Below are positions 9,251-18,375 of a stretch of DNA of 64,000 bases, piece after piece. The DNA lies in the NCBI RefSeq assembly GCF_014230315.1, contig NZ_JACLAW010000008.1:124001-188000 (forward strand), written 5' to 3'. The notes under the pieces are model-generated. The model searched no databases. It saw only the letters and a list, made by a program, of their open reading frames with translations, and was not told the DNA's origin. Position numbers and translations under genes: made by a program. Origin of the DNA: Novosphingobium flavum (GTDB lineage: Bacteria > Pseudomonadota > Alphaproteobacteria > Sphingomonadales > Sphingomonadaceae). Position 1 is the stretch's first letter. Each line of letters opens with the position of its first letter.

Positions 9251-9796
9251 ATGCCGCGCTATGCTGCCTTCCTGGGATCGATCAACGTGGGCGGCAACCG
9301 GCTGACCATGGCCGAATTGCGTGAGGCGCTGGCGCGGGAGGACTTCGTCAACGTCGAGACCGTGGTGGCGAGCGGCAACGTGCTGTTCGACCACGACGAG
9401 CGGCCGACGCGCGGGCTTGAGGAGAAGCTCGAATACGTGCTGCGCGACCGGTTCGACATGCGCTCGATCGCGGCTGTTCGCAGCCGCGACGAGGTGGCGG
9501 CGGCGATCGCGGACAATCCTTTTGCCAAGGATGGCGAGCCGAACATGGTCCACACCATGTTTCTGGAGAGCGACGCCGATCCGGCGCAGTTCCGGGTCTT
9601 GCTCGCCGATCATGAGGGTCGGGGGCCCGAGCGGCTCGCGCTGGGGGACCGGGCGCTTTACATCGACTACGTGGAGGGAGCGGGGCGGAGCCGGCTCACC
9701 ACCCAGTTCATCGAGCGGCGGCTGGGCCGGCGGGGCACGGCGCGCAATTTGCGCTCGCTCGCGCGGATCCTGGCCAAGATGGACGAGCAGGCATGA
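9251..9796 (+). CDS. DUF1697 family protein
   Basis: A 181-residue cytoplasmic protein starting at ATG 9251. The opening MPRYAAFLGSINVGGNRLTM, the ASGNVLFD segment, and the closing TTQFIERRLGRRGTARNLRS are typical of DUF1697, a widespread family of unknown function with an alpha/beta fold. It sits alone between the infB terminator and a second terminator (9798-9829), so it is probably a monocistronic insertion into an otherwise conserved translation gene block. Confidence 0.85.
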   Translation: MPRYAAFLGSINVGGNRLTMAELREALAREDFVNVETVVASGNVLFDHDERPTRGLEEKLEYVLRDRFDMRSIAAVRSRDEVAAAIADNPFAKDGEPNMVHTMFLESDADPAQFRVLLADHEGRGPERLALGDRALYIDYVEGAGRSRLTTQFIERRLGRRGTARNLRSLARILAKMDEQA

Positions 9797-9797
9797 A

Positions 9798-9829
9798 AAT
9801 GGGGCGGCCCCGCGAAGGACCGCCCCATT
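9798..9829. terminator. bidirectional terminator between DUF1697 and RcnB-like genes
   Basis: AATGGGGCGG (9798-9807) pairs perfectly with CCGCCCCATT (9820-9829) around a 12-base loop and is followed by GTTTGA. It lies between two convergent genes and can serve both strands. Confidence 0.7.
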
Positions 9830-9853
9830 GTTTGATCGGCCGGGGCCGACTGA

Positions 9854-10156
9854 TTAGAAGCTGTTGGCGATGACCGAGGCAATCACGCCGGTGCTGATCG
9901 CGACCAGCAGGGCGTCGTTGCCCGAACGAACCCAGTGATAGCCGCGCGGCGGGGCCTTCAGCCCGCGATGGCCGCGGTAGTTGATCACGGTGTAGTGCGG
10001 TGCGCGCGCGGGTTCGAAGCGCTGGCCCTTGCGGAAGGGATTGCCCTTGGCGACGACGCTGACATGCTGGCCGTGGTTGTCCGGCTTGGCAAAGGCCGGG
10101 GCGGCAGCCGGGAGGACGAGAGCCGCGGCGAGGGCTGCGGTCAAATACTTATTCAT
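9854..10156 (-). CDS. RcnB family periplasmic protein
   Basis: A 100-residue exported protein. The start at 10156 (MNKYLTAALAAALVLPAAAP) follows AAGGA and gives a signal peptide cleaved after about residue 23 (AFA before KPDNHG). The mature protein carries the RcnB signature near the C-terminus: LKAPPRGYHWVRSGNDALLVAI followed by a Gly/Val hydrophobic end. In E. coli RcnB influences nickel and cobalt homeostasis, but most family members, which are abundant in sphingomonads, are uncharacterised. No metal transporter gene is nearby. It is transcribed against the surrounding translation genes. Confidence 0.85.
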   Translation of the reverse strand: MNKYLTAALAAALVLPAAAPAFAKPDNHGQHVSVVAKGNPFRKGQRFEPARAPHYTVINYRGHRGLKAPPRGYHWVRSGNDALLVAISTGVIASVIANSF

Positions 10157-10328
10157 GGTTTTTCCTTGCATTGCTGCGTCGAACACGGGTTTCATAACGC
10201 TACTTTTTGTGAACGGGTCCTGCATAAAATGTCGAAAATTGTCGCAATGCGGAAAATGCCTCGCGCGGAAGGGCTCGCTTGCACGCGCAGGGGTGCCTAT
10301 ATCGGCGCACACTTCAGGATGATGTGAT

Positions 10329-10724
10329 TTGGCCAGACAGCAAACGACCCCCGAAACCCGCTCCGTTCGCCTGCTCAAGGTGGGCGAGCAGGTGCGTCAT
10401 GTGATTTCCGAACTGCTTGCCCGCCAGCTGGTGCACGACGACGTGCTGACCGGGCACACGATTTCCGTGACCGAAGTGCGGATGAGCCCGGACCTGCGCC
10501 ATGCCACGGTCTTCGTGAAGCCGCTGCTGGGGGCGGACGAGGAGCCAGTGCTCAAGGCGCTGCGCACTCATACGGCCTATTTCCAGAAGGAAGTGGCGGG
10601 CAAGCTCAAGCTGAAATACGCTGCGAAGATCAAGTTCCTGCCGGACGAAAGCTTCGACGAGGCGACGCGGATCGATGCCTTGCTGAACGATCCGCGCGTG
10701 CGCCGCGACATCGGCGAGGATTGA
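10329..10724 (+). CDS. rbfA: 30S ribosome-binding factor RbfA
   Basis: Binds the 30S subunit and helps 16S rRNA 5' end maturation, important at low temperature. The 131-residue length and the sequence [35 protein letters not shown] and a KH-like fold ending [10 protein letters not shown] are diagnostic. The start is TTG at 10329 ([16 protein letters not shown]), preceded by AGGATG; no in-frame ATG fits the family. tdk begins 14 bases after its stop, so rbfA now leads a new set of genes rather than following infB directly. Confidence 0.94.
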   Translation: MARQQTTPETRSVRLLKVGEQVRHVISELLARQLVHDDVLTGHTISVTEVRMSPDLRHATVFVKPLLGADEEPVLKALRTHTAYFQKEVAGKLKLKYAAKIKFLPDESFDEATRIDALLNDPRVRRDIGED

Positions 10725-10738
10725 GCGGCCAAAAGGCA

Positions 10739-11317
10739 ATGGCCAAGCTCTATTTCTACTATGCCAGCATGAATGCGGGCAAGTCGACCAACCTGCTGCA
10801 GGCGGCCTTCAACTACCGCGAACGGGGCATGGCGGCCATGTTGTGGACCGCGGCGCTGGACGACCGCAGCCAGGGCAAGCCGATCGCCAGCCGGATCGGG
10901 CTCGAGGCCGATGCCCATCGTTTCGACGCCGAAACCGATCTGTGGGACCGGGTGGCGGGAGCGAACCGGATCGAGCCGCTGGCCTGCGTGCTGGTCGACG
11001 AGGCGCAGTTCCTTTCTCCCGCGCAGGTCTGGCAATTGGCACGGGTGGCGGACGAAGCCGGGATTCCTGTGCTGTGTTATGGCCTGCGCACCGATTTTCG
11101 CGGCGAGCTGTTTCCTGGCTCGGCGGTGCTGCTGGGGATTGCCGACAGCCTGGTCGAGCTCAAGGCGGTGTGTCATTGCGGCCGCAAGGCGACGATGAAC
11201 CTGCGTGTCGACGAGAGCGGGCGTGCGGTGTCCGACGGCGAGCAGACCGCGATCGGCGGCAACGAGCGCTATGTTGCGCTGTGCCGCAAGCATTTCAGCG
11301 AGGCGCTCGGCAATTGA
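10739..11317 (+). CDS. tdk: thymidine kinase
   Basis: Salvage enzyme phosphorylating thymidine to dTMP with ATP. The 192-residue protein has the P-loop ASMNAGKST (residues 9-17), the Walker B-like LVDEAQFL, and a C-terminal zinc lasso with [11 protein letters not shown] and LCRKH. This is the type II (bacterial/human TK1) family. ATG 10739 is chosen; a TTG at 10721 overlapping rbfA is less likely. It is followed by the M50 protease gene with a TGATG overlap, so the two are translationally coupled. Placing tdk between rbfA and truB is not the usual arrangement. Confidence 0.95.
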   Translation: MAKLYFYYASMNAGKSTNLLQAAFNYRERGMAAMLWTAALDDRSQGKPIASRIGLEADAHRFDAETDLWDRVAGANRIEPLACVLVDEAQFLSPAQVWQLARVADEAGIPVLCYGLRTDFRGELFPGSAVLLGIADSLVELKAVCHCGRKATMNLRVDESGRAVSDGEQTAIGGNERYVALCRKHFSEALGN

Positions 11318-12018
11318 TGGACGGACCTTTTTACCAGGCGGCTGCACTGATCGTGCCGCTGATCATCGCAATTGTCTTTCACGAGGTTGCGCACGGGCTG
11401 GTGGCCCGGCGGCTGGGTGACCCGACGGCACAGGAGATGGGGCGGCTCACCTTCAATCCGCTGCGCCATGTCGATCCGGTCGGGACGGTGATCCTGCCGG
11501 GGATGCTGGCGCTGGCGAGCCTGCCGGTTTTCGGCTGGGCGAAGCCGGTGCCGGTGATTGCGCAAAGGCTGAATCACCCGCGGCGCGACATGATGCTGGT
11601 GGCGGCGGCAGGGCCGGCATCCAATCTGGTGTTGGCCGGCATCGGAGCGGTTTTGCTGGGCCTGCTGGCTCGCGTGTTCGCCGGAGATGCGGGTGGGTCA
11701 CCACTGGTCGGGTTCGCGGCGCTCAACCTCGTCAATTTCCTTGCGATCAATGTCTTCCTTGCCATTTTCAACCTGCTCCCGATCCCGCCGTTCGACGGGT
11801 CGCACATCGTCGAGGGCCTGCTGCCGGGGCGACTGCGCGCGGGCTATGCCAAGGTACGGCGGCTGGGCTTTGCGTTGGTATTGGTCTTGCTGATCCTCTT
11901 GCCGACGCTGATCCCGGGCTTCGATCCGCTTGGCGCGGTAATCCGTACGCCGGTGGGTTGGTTGACCGACCATTACATGGCGCTGGCTGGGTGGGTTTCC
12001 GGTGGTTCATCGCGGTAA
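11317..12018 (+). CDS. M50 family (site-2 protease-like) membrane metalloprotease
   Basis: A 233-residue polytopic membrane protein. The zinc motif HEVAH occurs at residues 22-26 inside the first membrane helix, and the partner motif NLLPIPPFDG occurs about 135 residues later, as in the short site-2 protease family without a PDZ domain. At least four other hydrophobic segments are visible. Short M50 proteins like this are widespread and may cleave membrane-embedded substrates; the substrate is unknown. The start ATG overlaps the tdk stop codon, so it is coupled to tdk. Confidence 0.88.
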   Translation: MDGPFYQAAALIVPLIIAIVFHEVAHGLVARRLGDPTAQEMGRLTFNPLRHVDPVGTVILPGMLALASLPVFGWAKPVPVIAQRLNHPRRDMMLVAAAGPASNLVLAGIGAVLLGLLARVFAGDAGGSPLVGFAALNLVNFLAINVFLAIFNLLPIPPFDGSHIVEGLLPGRLRAGYAKVRRLGFALVLVLLILLPTLIPGFDPLGAVIRTPVGWLTDHYMALAGWVSGGSSR

Positions 12019-12100
12019 GAAATTGTCACAGACCCTTGTCGCCGGGAGCCTGAGCGCCAACGTTTCGTTTTAGGGTCAGGGGCATGCAAGGAGTGCGATC

Positions 12101-12502
12101 ATGTCCTTCAAGATGAGCGTTCTCGCGCCGTTCGCGGCGGTCCTGCTGGGCGCGGCGCCTGCGCTGGCCGCCGGCAATTCGCCGTCGGCGCTGCCGGTTG
12201 CCGTGGTCAAGGCCGATGCCGAGATTCCCTTCGCTAATCATGGCGGGGTCTATTCGTGGCATGCGGTGAGCGACCGGGAGGTGTGGTTCGAGGATCGCAG
12301 TCACAAGTGGTACCGGGCCGAACTGATGATGCCGGCCTTTGACCTGCCCTTCATCGAGGGGGTGGGGATCGACGCGCGGCCGATGGGCACGCTCGACCGG
12401 TTCGGCGGGGTGATCGTCAAGGGCCAGACCTATCGCTTCGCCAGCTTCGACCTGATGGCGGGGCCGCCGCCCGATCTCGCGAAGAAGCCGAAGAAGCACT
12501 AA
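12101..12502 (+). CDS. DUF6491 family secreted protein
   Basis: A 133-residue protein with a signal peptide (residues 1-23, ending ALA before AGNSP) and a compact mature domain. The motifs IPFANHGGVYSW, DRSHKWYRAELM and DLPFIEGVGIDARPMGTLDRFG match the DUF6491 proteins common in sphingomonads and related bacteria. No cysteines or catalytic signature are apparent. ATG 12101 has AAGGAG at good distance. Function unknown; it is probably periplasmic. Confidence 0.75.
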   Translation: MSFKMSVLAPFAAVLLGAAPALAAGNSPSALPVAVVKADAEIPFANHGGVYSWHAVSDREVWFEDRSHKWYRAELMMPAFDLPFIEGVGIDARPMGTLDRFGGVIVKGQTYRFASFDLMAGPPPDLAKKPKKH

Positions 12503-12534
12503 ACAGGCGCGCCAATTGCCGCTAGGGGCGCGCC

Positions 12535-13458
12535 ATGACGCTGCCCCCCGGATTTTCGCCCAACGGTTGGATCATTCTCGACAAGCCCCACGGTCTCGGC
12601 TCGACCCAGGCCGTGGCGGCGGTGAAGCGCAACCTGCGCGAGGCGGGCTACGGCAAGAAGGTCAAGGTCGGCCACGGCGGCACACTTGATCCGCTTGCCA
12701 GCGGGGTCCTGCCGATCGCGCTGGGCGAGGCGACCAAGCTGGCCGGGCGGATGCTCGACGCCAGCAAGATATATCAGTTCACCGTGGCTTTCGGGGCCGA
12801 GACCGACACGCTCGACCTTGAGGGCAAGGTTATCGCGGAAAGCGATGCTCGGCCGGAACGGGCCGCGTTCGACGCGGTCTTGCCGCGCTTTACCGGGCCG
12901 ATCGAACAGGTGCCGCCGGCCTATTCGGCGCTGATGGTGGGCGGCGAGCGGGCTTACGACCTGGCCCGCAAGGGCGAAGCGGTCGAGCTGAAGAGCCGGG
13001 CCGTGACAATCCACGAGTTGGAGGTGCTGGCATTCTCGCCCGAGGCCGCGACTTTCGTGGCCCATGTCTCGAAGGGCACCTACATCCGGTCTCTCGCACG
13101 GGACATCGCAAGGGCGCTGGGAACCTTGGGCCACGTGACCTATCTGCACCGGATCAAGGCGGGTCCGTTCGGCATCGACCGGGCGATTTCGCTGGACAAA
13201 CTGAACGAAGTGGGTAAGGGCGCGCGGCTTGAGAACGTACTCTTGCCGCTGGAGGCAGGGCTGGTCGACATCCCGGCTCTTGACCTCGGTCCGGAACAGG
13301 CAAGGGCGGTCCGTCAGGGCCGCGTTCTGGCCGGGCTGCCCTTCGATGACGGGCTCTACTGGGTGAGGGCCGGCACTGTGCCGGTCGCGCTGGTGGAGCT
13401 TTCAGGCGGAAGCCTGATCGTGGCGAGGGGGTTCAATCTTTCGGATGTCGCGGAGTAA
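12535..13458 (+). CDS. truB: tRNA pseudouridine(55) synthase TruB
   Basis: Converts U55 in the T loop of tRNA to pseudouridine. The 307-residue protein begins with GWIILDKPHGLGSTQAV and carries the catalytic block VGHGGTLDPLASGVLPIALG, with D52 as the nucleophilic aspartate. The middle has PPAYSALMVGGERAYDLARKG, and a PUA-like C-terminal domain follows (about 245-307). It is directly followed by rpsO, whose ribosome binding site lies at the end of truB; the pair is co-transcribed. Confidence 0.96.
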   Translation: MTLPPGFSPNGWIILDKPHGLGSTQAVAAVKRNLREAGYGKKVKVGHGGTLDPLASGVLPIALGEATKLAGRMLDASKIYQFTVAFGAETDTLDLEGKVIAESDARPERAAFDAVLPRFTGPIEQVPPAYSALMVGGERAYDLARKGEAVELKSRAVTIHELEVLAFSPEAATFVAHVSKGTYIRSLARDIARALGTLGHVTYLHRIKAGPFGIDRAISLDKLNEVGKGARLENVLLPLEAGLVDIPALDLGPEQARAVRQGRVLAGLPFDDGLYWVRAGTVPVALVELSGGSLIVARGFNLSDVAE

Positions 13459-13464
13459 ATGAAT

Positions 13465-13734
13465 ATGTCGGTTACCCCTGAGCTGAAGCAGGAAATCATC
13501 AAGGACAACGCGCGCCAGGCCAATGACACGGGTTCGCCCGAGGTCCAGGTCGCGATCCTGACCAGCCGCATCAAGACCCTGACCGAGCACTTCAAGGCCC
13601 ACCACAAGGATAACCATTCCCGGCGCGGCCTGCTCATGATGGTCAACAAGCGTCGCAGCCTGCTCGACTACCTCAAGAAGAAGGACGTCGAGCGGTACAA
13701 CGCTCTCATCCAGAAGCTCGGCCTGCGCAAGTAA
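13465..13734 (+). CDS. rpsO: 30S ribosomal protein S15
   Basis: Primary 16S rRNA-binding protein of the small subunit. The second ATG (13465, [18 protein letters not shown]) gives the standard 89 residues and has GGAG at about 9 bases; the first ATG at 13459 is too close to it. Typical motifs are [31 protein letters not shown] and RRSLLDYL. It lies between truB and pnp, the usual order. Confidence 0.97.
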   Translation: MSVTPELKQEIIKDNARQANDTGSPEVQVAILTSRIKTLTEHFKAHHKDNHSRRGLLMMVNKRRSLLDYLKKKDVERYNALIQKLGLRK

Positions 13735-13744
13735 GGCAAGAGTG

Positions 13745-13769
13745 GAAGCGGCCCCTAGCGGGCCGCTTC
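13745..13769 (+). promoter_or_regulatory. rpsO-pnp intergenic hairpin
   Basis: GAAGCGGCCC (13745-13754) and GGGCCGCTTC (13760-13769) form a perfect 10-bp stem with loop CTAGC, 11 bases after the rpsO stop. There is no T tract, so a simple terminator is unlikely. In enterobacteria the rpsO-pnp gap holds a hairpin cut by RNase III that mediates PNPase autoregulation; an equivalent role here is an inference from position and shape. Confidence 0.5.
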
Positions 13770-13928
13770 GCGCATCGGGGCAAGGTTTCCCGAAGCGCGA
13801 TCACCTGGGGCAACCCCGCAATTCGGCGGGGGCCTTTGGGGCAAATGAAAAGCCCCGCACCGGACCGGGACGGAATCCCCGGCAGCAAATCCCGCCGGCA
13901 ATAGGGCCCGCGGGCTGAAGGAATAACC

Positions 13929-16235
13929 ATGTTCGACGTCAAAACCGTTTCGATTGAGTGGGGCGGAAAGACCCTCACTCTGGAAACCGGCCGCATTGCC
14001 CGTCAGGCCGACGGCGCGGTCCTCGCCACTTATGGCGAAACTGTCGTGCTTTGCGCGGTCACGGCCGCCAAGTCGGTGAAGGAAGGGCAGGACTTCTTCC
14101 CGCTCACCGTTCACTACCAGGAAAAGTATTCGGCCGCCGGGCGCATCCCGGGCGGCTTCTTCAAGCGTGAACGCGGCGCCACGGAAAAGGAAACGCTGGT
14201 TTCCCGCCTGATCGACCGTCCGGTCCGTCCGCTGTTCCCGGAAGGCTTCTACAACGAGATCAACTGCATCGCGCAGGTCCTGTCCTATGACGGCGAGACC
14301 GAGCCCGATATCGTTGCGATGATCGCCGCCTCGGCCGCGCTCACCATCTCGGGCGTGCCGTTCATGGGCCCGATCGCCGCCGCGCGCGTCGGCTATGTCG
14401 ATGGCGAATACGTGCTCAACCCGAAGCAGGACGCCGCGCTCGCCGACGGCCGCCTCGACCTCGTCGTTGCCGCGACCGACACCGCCGTGATGATGGTGGA
14501 ATCGGAAGCCAAGGAACTGACCGAGGACGAGATGCTCGGCGCCGTGCTGTTCGCTCACGACGAGATCCGCAAGGTGATCGGCGCGATCATCCAGCTGGCC
14601 GAGAAGGCTGCCAAGGATCCCTGGAACATCGACCTGTCGGACAACACCGCCGACATCAAGAAGAAGCTCAAGGACATCGTCGGCGCCGACGTTGCCGCCG
14701 CCTACAAGCTGACCGACAAGTCGGCGCGTTCGAATGCGCTGAACGAGGCCCGCGCCAAGGCCAAGGCCGCTTTCGCCGATGAGAACCCGCAGACCCAGAT
14801 GGTCGCGATCAAGACGATGAAGAAGGTGGAAGCCGACATCGTCCGCACCGCGATCCTCAAGGATGGCCAGCGCATCGACGGTCGCACGACCACCCAGGTT
14901 CGTCCGATCGAGTCGATGGTCGGCCTGCTGCCGCGCACTCACGGTTCGGCGCTGTTCACCCGCGGCGAAACCCAGACCATCTGCACCACCACCCTTGGCA
15001 CCAAGGATGCCGAGCAGATGATCGACGGGCTCGAGGGCCTGCGTTACGAGAGCTTCATGCTCCACTACAACTTCCCGCCCTACTCGGTCGGTGAAGTGGG
15101 CCGCTTCGGCGCCCCGGGCCGCCGCGAAGTCGGCCACGGCAAGCTGGCCTGGCGCGCGCTGCACCCGGTCCTGCCGACCAAGGAAGAGTTCCCTTACACG
15201 ATCCGCGTTCTCTCGGACGTCACTGAGTCGAACGGTTCCTCGTCGATGGCCACCGTCTGCGGCGGCTGCCTTTCGATGATGGATGCCGGCGTTCCGGTGA
15301 AGCGCCCGGTTTCGGGCATCGCCATGGGCCTGATCCTGGAAGGCAGCGAGTTCGCCGTCCTTTCGGACATCCTGGGCGACGAGGATCACCTCGGCGACAT
15401 GGACTTCAAGGTGGCCGGCACCTCCGAGGGCATCACCACCATGCAGATGGACATCAAGGTCGCGGGCATCACGCGCGAGATCTTTGAAGTTGCCCTGAAG
15501 CAGGCCAACGCCGGTCGCGCCCATATCCTGGGCGAGATGACCAAGGCCCTGGGCGAAGCCCGCACCGAGCTTTCGGCGCACGCTCCGCGCATCGAGACCA
15601 TCTCGATCGACAAGTCGAAGATCCGTGACGTGATCGGCACCGGCGGCAAGGTGATCCGCGAGATCGTCGCCACCACCGGCGCCAAGGTCGACATCGACGA
15701 CGAGGGGATCATCAAGATCTCGTCGTCCGACCTGTCGCAGATCGAAGCCGCCAAGAACTGGATCCTCGGCATTGTCGAGGAAGCCGAGGTGGGCAAGGTC
15801 TACAAGGGCAAGGTCGTCAACATCGTCGACTTCGGCGCTTTCGTGAACTTCATGGGCGGCAAGGACGGTCTCGTCCACGTTTCCGAAATGAAGAACGAGC
15901 GCGTGGAAAAGCCGACCGACGTCGTGTCGGAAGGCCAGGAAGTCTACGTCAAGGTCCTCGAGATCGATCCGCGCGGCAAGGTTCGCCTGTCGATGCGCGT
16001 CGTCGACCAGGAAACCGGCGGCGAGCTGGAAGACACCCGTCCGCCGCGCGAACCGCGCGAGCCGCGTGGTGATCGGGGCGACCGCGGTGGCGACCGCCGC
16101 GGCCCGCGCCGTGACGACCGTGGCGGCCGGAGCGACCGTGGTCCGCGCCGCGATGGTGATCGTGGTCCGCGCCGCGAGCGTGAAGAGGGTGGCAATCCGG
16201 ATCACATGCCGGCCTTCCTCAAGGGCGACGACTAA
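13929..16235 (+). CDS. pnp: polyribonucleotide nucleotidyltransferase (PNPase)
   Basis: Phosphorolytic 3'-to-5' exoribonuclease of mRNA decay. The 768 residues include a first RNase PH domain (about 10-140), a helical domain, a second RNase PH domain (about 310-540, with [14 protein letters not shown] and [13 protein letters not shown]), a KH domain (about 555-610, [15 protein letters not shown]) and an S1 domain (about 620-690). After S1 comes a long tail (about 698-755) of Arg, Gly and Asp with repeated GDRGDRGG- and RGPRRD-type units, then a conserved-looking end [13 protein letters not shown] 13929 follows AAGGAA. The tail is longer and more basic than in E. coli PNPase and may bind RNA or degradosome partners. 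Confidence 0.97.
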   Translation: MFDVKTVSIEWGGKTLTLETGRIARQADGAVLATYGETVVLCAVTAAKSVKEGQDFFPLTVHYQEKYSAAGRIPGGFFKRERGATEKETLVSRLIDRPVRPLFPEGFYNEINCIAQVLSYDGETEPDIVAMIAASAALTISGVPFMGPIAAARVGYVDGEYVLNPKQDAALADGRLDLVVAATDTAVMMVESEAKELTEDEMLGAVLFAHDEIRKVIGAIIQLAEKAAKDPWNIDLSDNTADIKKKLKDIVGADVAAAYKLTDKSARSNALNEARAKAKAAFADENPQTQMVAIKTMKKVEADIVRTAILKDGQRIDGRTTTQVRPIESMVGLLPRTHGSALFTRGETQTICTTTLGTKDAEQMIDGLEGLRYESFMLHYNFPPYSVGEVGRFGAPGRREVGHGKLAWRALHPVLPTKEEFPYTIRVLSDVTESNGSSSMATVCGGCLSMMDAGVPVKRPVSGIAMGLILEGSEFAVLSDILGDEDHLGDMDFKVAGTSEGITTMQMDIKVAGITREIFEVALKQANAGRAHILGEMTKALGEARTELSAHAPRIETISIDKSKIRDVIGTGGKVIREIVATTGAKVDIDDEGIIKISSSDLSQIEAAKNWILGIVEEAEVGKVYKGKVVNIVDFGAFVNFMGGKDGLVHVSEMKNERVEKPTDVVSEGQEVYVKVLEIDPRGKVRLSMRVVDQETGGELEDTRPPREPREPRGDRGDRGGDRRGPRRDDRGGRSDRGPRRDGDRGPRREREEGGNPDHMPAFLKGDD

Positions 16236-16261
16236 GTCTTCGCACTTTTGTGAAACAGGAG

Positions 16262-16288
16262 AAGGGGTCGCCTCGGCGGCCCCTTTTT
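16262..16288 (+). terminator. Rho-independent terminator after pnp
   Basis: AAGGGGTCGC (16262-16271) pairs with GCGGCCCCTT (16276-16285, one G-U pair) and the right arm runs into a five-T tract (16284-16288). It ends the truB-rpsO-pnp transcription unit. Confidence 0.8.
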
Positions 16289-16380
16289 CGTGCAGGCGGG
16301 GCGAGCCGGATATATCGTTGGTTAATTGTTGGGCTATTGAGCGAAAACTACGCTAGCCCCCCGAGGGGAGGCGCTGCGCA

Positions 16381-17430
16381 TTGTCGATCGAAAGCAAATC
16401 GCGGGTCGACCAGACCCGCCTGATCCACTGGCTGTCGCGCCTGCCGCTGGCGCAGGAGCGGCCACTGGTCGGCTTTTTGTTTGCGGTCCTGTGCAGCCTC
16501 ATTGCCCTGCTGCTGCGCTGGGAGCTGGATTCGACCCTGCCGGCCGGCTTCCCTTTCGTGACTTTCTTTCCCGCCGTGATCGCCTCGGCGTTCTTTTTCG
16601 GGCTGTGGCCGGGGATCGTCTCGGCGGTCCTGTGCGGACTGCTGTCGTGGTACCTGTTCGTGCCGCCGGTCCATTCGCTTTCGCTCGCCGGCGGGGCCGG
16701 GGCGGCCATGGCGCTCTATGCCTTCGTGGTGGTGGTGGACATTACCCTGGTCCACCTGATGCAGCGTACCTTCCGCCAGCTCGACCTGGAGCGGGAGACG
16801 AGCCGGCAACTGGCCGATCACCGCGAGGTCCTGTTTCGCGAGTTGCAGCACCGGATCGGCAACAACCTGCAGATGGTCGGCGCGCTGCTGTCGCTGCAGA
16901 AGCGCCACGTGACGGACGAGGAAGGGCGCGCGGCGCTTGACGAGGCGGGACGGCGCTTGCGCCTGATCGGGCAGGTGCAGCGCCAGCTCTACGATCCGTC
17001 GGTCAACCGGCTCGGCCTCGGGCCGTTTCTCGGAGAGATCACGCGCGACATCGTCTCCTCTTCCGGCGAGGCGCGAATCGAATACGTGATTGAGGGCGGG
17101 GAAGGGGTGGCGATCAATCCCGATTCGGCAATTCCCCTCGCGCTGATCGTGGCCGAGGCCATCGCCAACGCGATCGAGCACGGCATTGGCCCGGTCGGCA
17201 AAGGGATGCTCCGGCTTTCGATCGAACACGGCAATGGACATTTCCTTGTCCACATCGAGAACGACGGCCAGCCGTTGCCTCACAATTTCGATCCCGCCGC
17301 CTTCAACAGCCTTGGACTAAGGCTGGCGAACAGCTTGGCAGCCGGGCGCGGCGGCGCCTTTTCCCTGGCGCCGGGCGGCCTGGGAACGCGGGCCACGGTG
17401 ACCATGCCGCTGGTTGCCGCGCCCGGTTGA
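16381..17430 (+). CDS. membrane sensor histidine kinase (HisKA_2/HWE type) with DUF4118 domain
   Basis: A 349-residue kinase. Residues 28-125 contain about four membrane segments with the DUF4118 pattern (PFVTFFPAVIASAFFFGLWP), followed by a linker helix and the phosphoacceptor box RELQHRIGNNLQM with H157. The ATP-binding domain follows, with AEAIANAIEHG (N box) and GGLGTRATVTMP near the end. This type often drives the alphaproteobacterial general stress response, where it phosphorylates PhyR or single-domain regulators. The start is TTG 16381 with GGGGAGG upstream. No response regulator is adjacent; two single receivers occur at 23.4-24.2 kb. Confidence 0.88.
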   Translation: MSIESKSRVDQTRLIHWLSRLPLAQERPLVGFLFAVLCSLIALLLRWELDSTLPAGFPFVTFFPAVIASAFFFGLWPGIVSAVLCGLLSWYLFVPPVHSLSLAGGAGAAMALYAFVVVVDITLVHLMQRTFRQLDLERETSRQLADHREVLFRELQHRIGNNLQMVGALLSLQKRHVTDEEGRAALDEAGRRLRLIGQVQRQLYDPSVNRLGLGPFLGEITRDIVSSSGEARIEYVIEGGEGVAINPDSAIPLALIVAEAIANAIEHGIGPVGKGMLRLSIEHGNGHFLVHIENDGQPLPHNFDPAAFNSLGLRLANSLAAGRGGAFSLAPGGLGTRATVTMPLVAAPG

Positions 17431-17508
17431 AGGCGGACCGATCAGGGTAGTGAAGATCGCCATCGCTTTCACTTGGCGTTCATCACCACGCTGGCTATAG
17501 CCGCACCC

Positions 17509-18306
17509 ATGCTGTCTCGTTCGCCGCTCAAGCTCGCCCTGATTGCCACTGCCACCGCGGCTACCGTGCTCGTTGCCGGATGTGCCGGACGGGGGGGCAA
17601 GAACCGCGATACCGCCTATGTCGCGCGCGACGTCGACACGCTTTATCTCGCGGCCAAGGGCCGCCTCGACAGCGGACGGACCAAGGAGGCCGCGGCCCTG
17701 TTCGACGAGGTCGAGCGCCAGCATCCCTATTCGCCCTGGGCCCGCCGCGCCCAGTTGATGAGCGCGTTCAGCTATTACGTAGACCGGGACTACACCAAGG
17801 CCATCCAGTCGGCGCAGCGCTTCCTCTCGATCCACCCGGGTAACAAGGACGCACCTTACGCGTACTACCTGATCGCGATCAGCCAGTACGAGCAGATCAG
17901 CGACGTGACCCGCGACCAGAAGGCCACCAAGCAGGCCCAGGACGCGATGAACGAACTGATCCGCCGCTATCCTGACACCCGTTTCGCCGCGGACGCCCGG
18001 ATCAAGCTCGACCTGATCAACGATCACCTTGCCGGCAAGGAAATGGACATCGGCCGCGCTTACCAGCGGCAGGGCAAGTGGCTGGCCGCCACGTTCCGCT
18101 TCCGCACCGTGGTCGACAAGTACCAGGCCACCAGCCATACGCCCGAGGCGCTTTACCGGTTGACCGAAAGCTATCTTTCGATCGGCCTGCCGGAAGAGGC
18201 CCAGAAGGCCGCTGCCGTGCTCGGCGCAAATTATCCCGGCAACGAGTGGTATGACCGGGCGTTCCGTCTGATGGGCAAGCACGCGCCGAGCGTTACCGCT
18301 TCCTGA
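17509..18306 (+). CDS. bamD: outer membrane assembly lipoprotein BamD
   Basis: Essential lipoprotein of the BAM complex that inserts beta-barrel proteins into the outer membrane. ATG 17509 (MLSRSPLKLALIATATAATV) gives a lipoprotein signal with lipobox LVAGC, so C25 is the lipidated residue. The 265-residue protein then shows TPR repeats, including LYLAAKGRLDSGRTKEAAALFDEVERQHP and ELIRRYPDTRFAADAR. Length and repeats match BamD/ComL. The frame is open 36 bases further upstream but without a lipoprotein-like start. Confidence 0.95.
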   Translation: MLSRSPLKLALIATATAATVLVAGCAGRGGKNRDTAYVARDVDTLYLAAKGRLDSGRTKEAAALFDEVERQHPYSPWARRAQLMSAFSYYVDRDYTKAIQSAQRFLSIHPGNKDAPYAYYLIAISQYEQISDVTRDQKATKQAQDAMNELIRRYPDTRFAADARIKLDLINDHLAGKEMDIGRAYQRQGKWLAATFRFRTVVDKYQATSHTPEALYRLTESYLSIGLPEEAQKAAAVLGANYPGNEWYDRAFRLMGKHAPSVTAS

Positions 18307-18375
18307 GGCATTCTCTGCCGGGCAAGCTCTACCCGCGCGATTGACATTGTCGTGCGGCAGGCGCTTTGTGGCGCC

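Noticed and set aside
13755..16205. 816-codon reverse-strand open frame over pnp
   Set aside because: Antisense shadow of PNPase; composition follows from the third-base GC bias of the real gene.
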